Below, one piece after another: positions 20,137 to 27,357 of a DNA stretch of 64,000 nucleotides. Source of the DNA: Bacteroidales bacterium (GTDB taxonomy: Bacteria > Bacteroidota > Bacteroidia > Bacteroidales > VadinHA17); NCBI GenBank assembly GCA_016715075.1, contig JADKBK010000002.1:124001-188000 (forward strand), in the 5' to 3' direction. Within the stretch, counting starts at the first letter, position 1, and every line of letters starts with the position of its first letter. The translations under genes and the position numbers were made by a program. The notes below the pieces were generated by a model. That model saw nothing but the letters and a program-made list of their open reading frames with translations. It had not been told where the DNA came from and did not search any database.

Positions 20137-20160
20137 AAATATAAATTATAATATCTCAAA
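20130..20160 (-). promoter_or_regulatory. Predicted promoter of the regulator operon, overlapping the operator
   Basis: On the minus strand TTTG (20157-20160), 20 bases, then TACTTTG (20130-20136). The spacing matches the other predicted promoters in the window. The -7 box is itself one arm of the palindrome at 20118-20136, so a bound regulator would block RNA polymerase. Confidence 0.55.
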
Positions 20161-20195
20161 GTGTTTTTTTAAAATTTTCAATATAATTTTTTTAC

Positions 20196-20245
20196 CACGG
20201 ATTTACACAGAGTAAACATGGAGTTTATACGGAGTCTCACGGAGT
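20196..20245. repeat. Degenerate CACGGA/CACAGAG intergenic units
   Basis: The stretch CCACGGATTTACACAGAGT is followed by ACATGGAGT, ATACGGAGT and TCACGGAGT, short imperfect repeats of a CNCGGAGT-like unit. It resembles the cluster at 17648-17770 in the opposite orientation. Noncoding. Confidence 0.5.
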
Positions 20246-20264
20246 TTTTAAGTCGAAAAAAATT

Positions 20265-20330
20265 AGTTGGCAACAGGCAAATGGCAGGTATCGCAAAGAA
20301 TTGCCAACTGCCTTTTGCTATTTGCCAACT
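20265..20330. repeat. Imperfect inverted repeat able to form a long hairpin
   Basis: Arm 20265-20287 (starting AGTTGGCAACAGGCAAATGG) pairs with 20308-20330 at 19 of 23 positions, with a 20-base loop. The arms are also internally repetitive (GGCAA units). It lies between divergent transcription from the regulator operon and the 3' end of the large lipoprotein gene, so it could be a terminator-like structure for the lipoprotein gene or a dispersed repeat. Confidence 0.5.
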
Positions 20331-20394
20331 CCAGATTGACACTGCAGATTATCCGGAACAGCTCTGAATTATCCTGTAATTGAGTCAAAAAAAA

Positions 20395-22647
20395 TTAATC
20401 AACAATTCTGGCATTTCCGAATGCTGATACAAGTTCATTAAGTGTTAATTTATTTGTCTTGATATAATGGCGGTTTCCGACAGGGACAATAGTTTTACCT
20501 TCACTTACTGAATTTAACTGGATTTCCTTTCCTATATCTTCCAGTAATGTAAAATCTTTTGAACTAATCGGAAGTTCAAGTTCTTTATTGCCTGATATAT
20601 GCCAGTAAACAACATAGTGATCATTATTTCGTGAAAAGGTAAAGGCCTGAACCTTCCTGCTGCCGTTTGCGACATTAGTTATCTGATCATATGGCACCAG
20701 TTCAAAGTCATTCTTCTCATTCAGCAGGAGGATATGTTCCTGCTTAAGATTCATGAGCATCTGTTTTTGTTGATCACTGAGCCAGTGTTTAGCCCTTACC
20801 TCTTCCCACCGCCTTAACACTTCCATATTATCAGGTGTTCTGGGATGAGCTGCGAACAGCTCAAGATTGGCCATTATAGATACCGGGCAATCCCATGCTG
20901 CTGCCCTGCTGGTTACATATTCCAGCTGGTCAGGCTGTGTCCCTATGGTATTTGTATCAGGGAGCCAATAACCCAGCCAACCGAAATTTATATGGGTGAA
21001 GTTATCGCTCATTCTGGGAGCTTCGTCTGCAGGAAATTTACGTATTGACTCCTTGAGCTTTTCAGGTTTAAAAATATCGAAAGCATTTCCCCTGGTGAGC
21101 ATATGCCAGCTGAAATGTGTTTTTGCTGCTCCTTCGGCAAAGAGAGGTTCGGGTTTCAGCTGGCTGTAAACTTTCCATTGAGCATATGAAACATTGAACC
21201 AGAAAGGCGGATTAACCCCTTCCGAACCATCAAAATAGACAAATTGGAAGCCCGCCTTATAGATCTCACCAAGCTTTTGGGCTATCTCTTCCTGCAGGTC
21301 CGTTTTCTGATTAACATAGACACTTGTAGCGCCAAACTCACTGACATCCAGTAATCCGAATATAAATCCTGCCGGCTGTGCATTCACTGTAGTTTCATCA
21401 ATTCCCCTGACACAACCATTAAATTTAAATGGTCTTGAAGTGGTGTAGTTTTTATATGAAATAAGCTCCGTTCCGATTTTCAATACACGCCGGTCATTCG
21501 TCATTGTTATGTTTGCAGGATTTTCCCCGACAAATATGGTTGTATCAGTTTTACTCATGGGTGCTGCAAGGGTGAACATCTTTAGGAGATTGAGCCTGTG
21601 ATCGGGAATCGGAGTAATATATCTGCTATCCCGTCCGATATGTGAATGGAGAAAATGAAAGCCCGGGACCATTCCTGCCTCCTTAATTTTATTGAGCATT
21701 TTCTCCAGATCCTCCCTTCCGTTCATGAATTCAGGTTTTCTCCAGTCGTAATCTCCAAGCTTTCTGTAATCCCTGCTGTCGATGAACGAGGGATAATATA
21801 TCATAAATGCCCTGAATCCAGCCATTTTTGCATATTTGATATGTTCATCGATATTAGAGGGCAGAACATCATATGACCAGTAATACGATGCATTATAAAT
21901 ATCACTTCTCCTGCTTTTGACACCATGGGGCAAATTATAATCATCTTCAACAGTGGCAATATTATCAAGCAGTTTATCTGTCGGACATACAATCAGAGCG
22001 GCGCCGGCGCCTTTAAGCTTAACATCTTCAGTGACCCCGGCTTTCAGAATCCGGCAGCCCTCTCCCTCCTCTGAATCTATCCGTGCAAATGGATCTGTAG
22101 CAAGTATATTTATTGCCTGATTATTATCCCAGATCACGTTGAGCCAGTCGCCATAATGGGTCCGGTTTCGCACAGGAAGCTGTAAAAACCACATCTCTGA
22201 AATTGCGGGTTCGTCCATACTGATGCCGTAATCCTCCACGGTAAGCCGGAAATCTTCTATAGTGAAGCCCATATAAGCCGGAGTAATCTTTAAACCGACA
22301 ACAGCTTCCCATGGGATCAATTCAAACTCGATTATCAGCCTGTCACCTTCTCTTCTGACAGAATTTGCCCGGAAGGTAGTTTCCTTGGTTGGATATGCCA
22401 GTTTTATCTCATTCTGGTAAGGCCGCTCCTGTGTGACAGTGCAAATCGGTAGCTTTTTGCCGGGAAGCAGGCATTCCTCACCGGAAGGTTTATTCACCAG
22501 ACTTTTTGTATAACCTTCTTTGGCAATTATCAGCTTTACCTGATCATTCTCAATGACTATATCATCATTGGCATCATTTTTATTACCGTTACAAGAGATA
22601 ATAAACAGAGCTGCAATTCCCAGCAGAAAGAGAGGGATGGTTTTCAT
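20395..22647 (-). CDS. Large lipoprotein, probable glycoside-hydrolase-like enzyme
   Basis: 750 residues with lipobox Cys19 (LFIISC). Residues ~30-250 look like a beta-sandwich; ~260-600 look like a TIM barrel with aromatic and acidic strand ends typical of carbohydrate enzymes (AFMIYYPSFIDSRDY, GMVPGFHFLHSHIG, FVYFDGSEGVNPPFW, INFGWLGYW). The C-terminal ~100 residues resemble a small beta domain. I cannot name the family. Conserved FDGSEG could carry a catalytic acid. It is divergent from a sialic-acid-lyase-like and MFS pair, so it may release the sugar acid that those genes take up and degrade. Outer-membrane or periplasmic location is expected. Confidence 0.65.
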   Translation of the reverse strand: MKTIPLFLLGIAALFIISCNGNKNDANDDIVIENDQVKLIIAKEGYTKSLVNKPSGEECLLPGKKLPICTVTQERPYQNEIKLAYPTKETTFRANSVRREGDRLIIEFELIPWEAVVGLKITPAYMGFTIEDFRLTVEDYGISMDEPAISEMWFLQLPVRNRTHYGDWLNVIWDNNQAINILATDPFARIDSEEGEGCRILKAGVTEDVKLKGAGAALIVCPTDKLLDNIATVEDDYNLPHGVKSRRSDIYNASYYWSYDVLPSNIDEHIKYAKMAGFRAFMIYYPSFIDSRDYRKLGDYDWRKPEFMNGREDLEKMLNKIKEAGMVPGFHFLHSHIGRDSRYITPIPDHRLNLLKMFTLAAPMSKTDTTIFVGENPANITMTNDRRVLKIGTELISYKNYTTSRPFKFNGCVRGIDETTVNAQPAGFIFGLLDVSEFGATSVYVNQKTDLQEEIAQKLGEIYKAGFQFVYFDGSEGVNPPFWFNVSYAQWKVYSQLKPEPLFAEGAAKTHFSWHMLTRGNAFDIFKPEKLKESIRKFPADEAPRMSDNFTHINFGWLGYWLPDTNTIGTQPDQLEYVTSRAAAWDCPVSIMANLELFAAHPRTPDNMEVLRRWEEVRAKHWLSDQQKQMLMNLKQEHILLLNEKNDFELVPYDQITNVANGSRKVQAFTFSRNNDHYVVYWHISGNKELELPISSKDFTLLEDIGKEIQLNSVSEGKTIVPVGNRHYIKTNKLTLNELVSAFGNARIVD

Positions 22648-22685
22648 ATTTTTAATTGTTATTTTAATAATATGGTCATTTAAGG

Positions 22686-22970
22686 TTAGTGTTCAATACT
22701 GAATTCAGTATAATCCACCGCCGGGAAGGAAGCTGATTCTACAGATACCACAGAGCTGAACTGCGGCCCTTTTCTGCACCATTCCAGAAAAGTGTTCAGC
22801 TGCTCCCTTGTTCCTTCAGCTTCTATGTATACTCTTCCGTCTGACAGATTCTTTATAAACCCTTTTAATCCGAGGGTCCTTGCCTCCCTGGCTGCGCTCC
22901 ATCTGAATCCGACACCCTGGACTCGTCCCCTTACATGAATCTTATAAAGCAGCTTTTCATTCATATCCAT
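22686..22970 (-). CDS. acyP: Acylphosphatase
   Basis: 94 residues, standard size. The signature GRVQGVGFR gives the phosphate-binding loop and Arg23; Asn41 in GFIKNLSDG is the second catalytic residue, at the same numbers as in the classic enzyme. It hydrolyses acyl phosphates in the cytoplasm. Start codons at residue 1 or 3 are both possible. It lies 38 bases upstream of the large lipoprotein gene on the same strand and could share its transcript, with no evident functional link. Confidence 0.94.
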   Translation of the reverse strand: MDMNEKLLYKIHVRGRVQGVGFRWSAAREARTLGLKGFIKNLSDGRVYIEAEGTREQLNTFLEWCRKGPQFSSVVSVESASFPAVDYTEFSIEH

Positions 22971-23125
22971 TAAGACAAAACCTTGACAACTGTAATAACA
23001 AATTTACACAAAGTACCTTATCATAGGTTATCCGTATTTATTTCTTTAAAATATTCCCGGAAAGAGGCCTTGTATTTGAAAATCACTAATTTTAACGAGT
23101 CCTCCTGACTTAAAAAACAGCAAGC

Positions 23126-24052
23126 ATGGTGAAAATCAAGAAATACGAAGGACTTGTTGCAGCGCCTTTTGCACCAATGGATCCAAAAGGGAATCTTAAT
23201 CCGGTAATGATACCTGAATATTACAGATTACTTGAAAAGAATGGTGTTATTGGTGCATTTATTAATGGCTCGACAGGCGAAGGGGTATCTCTTACTCAAA
23301 AAGAGAAGCATATAATTGCCTCGGCATGGGGCGAATGTCTGAGGGCAGGGGGAAAGATAAGGGTTATTAACCTTGTAGGGGGCACTTCATACCAGGCGTG
23401 TATTGAGAATGCACTTTTCTCGAGGGAGACCGGACTTTCTGCTATTGCTGTTCTTGCACCATATTATTTTAAGCCTGGCAGTGATACACAGCTGGCGGAA
23501 TTTGTTGCGAGGGTTGGAGAGGCTGTTCCTGAAATTCCTGTTTATTTTTATCATATACCGGTACTTACCGGGGTATACATTCCCATGGCAGGTTTCCTGG
23601 CAAAGATTTCAAAGATGCTTCCAAATTTTGCCGGGATAAAATACACTCATGAGGATTTTATGGATTTCCTTTCCTGTCTTAATTTTGAAGAAGGAAAGTA
23701 CGATATGCTCTGGGGCAGGGATGAATGCATGCTATCAGCCCTGGTGCTGGGATGCAGGGGTGCGGTGGGCAGTACATATAACTATGCATCACCATTATAT
23801 CTTTCCCTGATTGATGCCTTTGATAAAAATAATCTTGAGCTGGCCAGGAAGCTTCAGCAGAGATCCATTGATATGATTTCACTTTTGGGAAAATACGGTG
23901 GAATTGCGACAGGCAAGGCATTTATGAGATATATCGGAATGGAGTGCGGCGAATTCAGGCTTCCGGTGAGGAACATGGACCGGCATACTTTTGATAGTTT
24001 TGCTAAAGAGGTAAGGCTCCTGGGAATTGATGATTTATTGTCAAAAAAATAG
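23126..24052 (+). CDS. N-acetylneuraminate lyase-like DapA-family aldolase
   Basis: 308 residues. DapA/NanA TIM barrel with the Schiff-base lysine K172 (FAGIKYTHED), the catalytic Tyr142 in YHIPVLTG, and the carboxylate loop NGSTGEG. The YHIP motif and LWGRDE plus GAVGSTYNY segments point to N-acetylneuraminate lyase rather than dihydrodipicolinate synthase. It would split sialic acid, or a similar 2-keto-3-deoxy sugar acid, into pyruvate and an aldose. An MFS transporter follows after 18 bases, consistent with uptake and breakdown of one substrate. Confidence 0.82.
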   Translation: MVKIKKYEGLVAAPFAPMDPKGNLNPVMIPEYYRLLEKNGVIGAFINGSTGEGVSLTQKEKHIIASAWGECLRAGGKIRVINLVGGTSYQACIENALFSRETGLSAIAVLAPYYFKPGSDTQLAEFVARVGEAVPEIPVYFYHIPVLTGVYIPMAGFLAKISKMLPNFAGIKYTHEDFMDFLSCLNFEEGKYDMLWGRDECMLSALVLGCRGAVGSTYNYASPLYLSLIDAFDKNNLELARKLQQRSIDMISLLGKYGGIATGKAFMRYIGMECGEFRLPVRNMDRHTFDSFAKEVRLLGIDDLLSKK

Positions 24053-24070
24053 AATATTGTGTCATAGCTT

Positions 24071-25321
24071 ATGAAACTACAGGAAAGATCATATTATCCC
24101 TGGCTGGTAGTTGCCCTTTTGTGGGGCGTGGCGCTGCTTAATTACATGGACCGGCAGATGTTGTCTACGATGAAACCTGCTATAATGGTTGATATTGCGG
24201 AGCTGGAGAAGGCGGAAAATTTTGGCCGGCTGATGGCAGTTTTCCTTTGGATCTATGGATTAATGTCCCCAATGGCAGGACTTATAGCGGATCGTATTAA
24301 CAGGAAATGGCTTATTATAGGAAGTCTTGGTGTATGGTCATTTGTAACCCTTACTATGGGTTATGCTACAACCTTCGGACAGCTGTTTGTTCTGCGAGCC
24401 ATAATGGGAGTGAGTGAAGCTCTTTATATGCCGGCAGGGCTGTCGCTGATTGCTGATTATCATCGTGGGAATACCCGTTCGCGGGCAGTAGGAGTGCATA
24501 TGACAGGGATCTATATCGGACAGGCACTGGGTGGTTTCGGTGCCACAGTTGCCAGTTCCTGGAGCTGGCAGACTGCTTTTCACAGTTTTGGCTTGATCGG
24601 GATCCTGTACAGCCTTGTCCTTATCTTTTTTCTTTCTGAAAAAAGAGTTGAAGGTTCACTAGTCTCTGATGCAGTATTCTCAATCCGGAAAGGATTCCTT
24701 TCAATCCGGAAAAGCCTTGGATTATTGCTGGGAACAATAAGTTTCTGGGTAATTCTCTTTTATTTTGCAGCACCCAGTTTCCCGGGCTGGGCTGTAAAGA
24801 ACTGGCTCCCGACCCTGTTTTCAGAAACGCTCGGTATTGATATGTCAAAAGCCGGACCATTATGTACCATAACCGTAGCGATGTCTTCCTTTGCAGGAGT
24901 TATTGCAGGAGGGATACTTGCTGACAGATGGGTAATGAAAAATCTTCGGGGCAGGATATTTACCGGTGCAATAGGATTATCACTGACTGTACCGGCTCTT
25001 TTTCTTCTGGGTTTTGGTAACGGACTGGTTCTGATTTTAAGCGGGGGAATTATGTTTGGATTGGGTTTCGGGATGTTTGATACCAATAGTATGCCGATAC
25101 TCTGCCAGTTTGTATCCCCGGGGAACAGAGCCGCTGGATATGGTCTTATGAATATGGCAGGAATATTCGTGGGTGCTTTTACCACTAACCTGCTTGGCAG
25201 ATCAACCGATGCCGGAAATCTTGGACATGATCTGGCACTGATGGCAATACCTGTCGTAGCTGCAATTATACTTCTTCTTGCCACTCTAAAACCTGAAGTG
25301 GCTGATAAAACATCCGATTGA
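24071..25321 (+). CDS. MFS transporter, anion:cation symporter type
   Basis: 416 residues, 12 predicted membrane segments. The N-terminal NYMDRQMLSTMKPAI and loop DRINRKW after helix 2 match the ACS group, which includes hexuronate (ExuT) and sialic acid carriers. It starts 18 bases after the lyase gene and probably shares its transcript. Together with the lyase it suggests import and cleavage of a sialic acid or a related sugar acid. Substrate is inferred from the neighbour only. Confidence 0.85.
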   Translation: MKLQERSYYPWLVVALLWGVALLNYMDRQMLSTMKPAIMVDIAELEKAENFGRLMAVFLWIYGLMSPMAGLIADRINRKWLIIGSLGVWSFVTLTMGYATTFGQLFVLRAIMGVSEALYMPAGLSLIADYHRGNTRSRAVGVHMTGIYIGQALGGFGATVASSWSWQTAFHSFGLIGILYSLVLIFFLSEKRVEGSLVSDAVFSIRKGFLSIRKSLGLLLGTISFWVILFYFAAPSFPGWAVKNWLPTLFSETLGIDMSKAGPLCTITVAMSSFAGVIAGGILADRWVMKNLRGRIFTGAIGLSLTVPALFLLGFGNGLVLILSGGIMFGLGFGMFDTNSMPILCQFVSPGNRAAGYGLMNMAGIFVGAFTTNLLGRSTDAGNLGHDLALMAIPVVAAIILLLATLKPEVADKTSD

Positions 25322-25674
25322 GGCTTGTAAATCATAAAAACTGTCAATGTTTTTGAGCTGCTCGTCAAATCAGGATTTTCCTGTATAATTGGCATTATTA
25401 ACCTCAAGAGTAGCGTAAAGTTACAGATAATCAGTAATATACAATTATTATTAATCTTCAGGCTTACTGCTTTTACCTGATTTTTCGTCAATTCACTATC
25501 GTTTTTGACGAATTGCACTCTTCCTTATTTGAACGGACTAATACTGTAAGCAGCCATCAATAATGGTGTGACCAGACGGGGGTGAAATCATCTAAATTAC
25601 TCATTAATAGGGTGTTTGGGTATTGAAATGCGATACCTTTTAATATACCTTTAACAAGAAATCAGACACATGAA
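25322..25674. other. Intergenic region, nothing firm seen
   Basis: 353 AT-rich bases after the transporter. Apart from a short partial inverted repeat around 25480-25515 (TTTTTCGTCAATTC and GACGAATTGC) I see no gene, promoter match or terminator. Confidence 0.5.
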
Positions 25675-26208
25675 ATGATGGAAAATTCAGCAGGTTATAT
25701 AAGTGAAAGTAAGAATCAGAAAACAATATGGGGTTTTCCTGATCCTTCCTTTTTTACTCTTATAAATGAAGTGGGTCTGAACTTTTTCCGTTTCATGAGA
25801 AGTCTTGACATTTCGCAGGAATCCAATCTTGTAGTTCTTTCCTCAAAAGATAATTATTTCTGTGATGAGAGGGAATTAAAAAATGCTAGGGTAATAGTTA
25901 ATCTTAAAAGGCTCAACCTTATAAAACATCTTGACCTGTTTCTGAATTCATTAGTCCGTACCCTTCCTCCCAATACTAACTTCATCGGATATTTCTCAGA
26001 TGAGGAAAGTGCGAACAGATTCACTCCCGGAAATATTTTCAGGACATTTAGAAAAATATTTAAAACATTTAGCTCCCGGAGAAATCATGTTATGAACAGA
26101 AATGAGGTAACCGATATCCTGGAAAAGAACGGGTTCAAAACATTAAATATGAAAAAGATGAACGGGCACACCTATTTCATCTCTCAGAATATCAGTCTGC
26201 CTCAGTGA
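25675..26208 (+). CDS. Conserved protein of unknown function (paralogue A)
   Basis: 177 residues, no signal peptide and no membrane segment. A Ser-rich start leads into conserved-looking segments LVVLSSKDNYFCDERELKN, RLNLIKHLDLFLNSLVRTLPP and IGYFSDEES, and a C-terminal NRNEVTDILEKNGFKTLNMK. A second copy of the family is encoded tail-to-tail at 26425-26952. The alternation of strands and helices with a DExELK and PPNTNFIGYF pattern resembles a Rossmann-like, methyltransferase-type core that lacks the cofactor loop, but this is only a guess. Confidence 0.7.
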   Translation: MMENSAGYISESKNQKTIWGFPDPSFFTLINEVGLNFFRFMRSLDISQESNLVVLSSKDNYFCDERELKNARVIVNLKRLNLIKHLDLFLNSLVRTLPPNTNFIGYFSDEESANRFTPGNIFRTFRKIFKTFSSRRNHVMNRNEVTDILEKNGFKTLNMKKMNGHTYFISQNISLPQ

Positions 26209-26289
26209 TTCGGGAGAAAAGGGCAGCAATTAGCAGTAATCATTTTACGTTTTAAAAATAGGGCATTCTAACTAATAAGATCAAAAACG

Positions 26290-26457
26290 ATGAAAGTACA
26301 TTACCAGATTATTTCAGAAGAGACCGGGCATGTTCTTTTAAGAAACAGGAAAATTGCCCAGGCATTGGAATCGTGGTTAAGTGAAAACGGATTTTCGTTC
26401 AGGGATGCATTTTTTGTACCCCGTTCATTCTATCTGTTCAGAGGGACGGGTCTGTGA
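26290..26457 (+). CDS. Possible small protein, 55 residues
   Basis: ATG 26290 to TGA 26457, MKVHYQIISEETGHVLLR at the N-terminus. Amphipathic, no signal peptide. It fills the gap between the two paralogous genes and overlaps the 3' end of the minus-strand paralogue by 33 bases. I recognise no family. The composition is protein-like, but an ORF of this size can arise by chance. Confidence 0.35.
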   Translation: MKVHYQIISEETGHVLLRNRKIAQALESWLSENGFSFRDAFFVPRSFYLFRGTGL

Positions 26458-26952
26458 ATAAAAAAGTATTAATTCATTCATCTCCGTCATATCGATAATC
26501 TTGAATCTGTATTTTTCCAGGAGTTCTGAAACCTCTTTTTTATCCAGATAATGATCGGTTTTGGAATCGAGTATATTAGTGATCTTGTTGGATATGTTTT
26601 ATACAAATCCATTCCATTTCAGAGTTTTATTATCTGAAAAGCAGCCTACAAAATTAACGTCAGGGGGGAGTATATGAGAAAGGGTATCTAAAAAAGTATC
26701 GAGTTCTTTAATCAGATTAAGTTTTCTGAGCAGGATAAATGTTCTGACATCTTTCAGATCATTCTCGTCATAGTAGAAATGGATATTTGGAGAGAGAATA
26801 AGCAATTCAGGCTCCCTGAACAGGTTAAACTTTTTTAGGTACTGGAAAAAGGTCACACCTCCTTCAGCTGTCAGGTTAAAGGAGTCTGCACTAAAAAATG
26901 GTTTTCCGTAAGGTATCATTTCACATCTGTTCTTATTAGCAAAAATATTCAT
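26425..26952 (-). pseudogene. Paralogue B of the unknown family, interrupted by an in-frame TAA
   Basis: The frame from ATG 26952 runs 117 codons to TAA at 26599-26601. After that stop the same frame continues with the rest of the family pattern (DSKTDHYLDKKEVSELLEKY, then FYSQ) to TGA at 26425. Counting through the stop gives 175 residues against 177 for paralogue A. The two share FYYDENDLKDVRTFI / FCDERELKNARVIV, LRKLNLIKELDTFLDTL, and GCFSDNKT. This is a single nonsense change, or a read-through or recoding candidate, in an otherwise intact gene, and unlike the one-base slips elsewhere in the window. Confidence 0.75.
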
Positions 26953-27357
26953 AATTAAGATAGGAACTAATAAATCTTGAAAAAAGATATATTCACAGCC
27001 CTAATTCTAATTTTATTGAAATATAAATGGCAGATAATCAGATTGATAAAATGTGATTATAATGAAAGGCTATTACTGGTCAGGAGTCCCAGGCTCATTA
27101 TGTTTCCCGGAGGTGGTAATCTTATGTTAATGAGAGACTTTGGTCAGGAGAAGCAAGGAATCCGACATTATTGATCCCTAATCTCTCCTGGAATTTGATA
27201 AAGAATTGCATTTTATTTGATTTACATAGATCTCTTTCATAACTTTATAAGATCTAATCATTGAAATGGCGGATCGCTTGCCATCTGATGAGTAAATGAA
27301 CTCTTCAGTATTTAATTAAGAGTTTTGAACAAATAAAAGCACATTGGTGTTTTGATT
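26953..27357. other. Intergenic region, nothing firm seen
   Basis: 405 AT-rich bases between divergently oriented genes. One 65-codon frame (26977-27174) has no recognisable feature. No clear promoter pair was found. Confidence 0.4.

Noticed and set aside
26977..27174. 65-codon plus-strand frame
   Set aside because: Two hydrophobic stretches only; no family, RBS or conservation clue.
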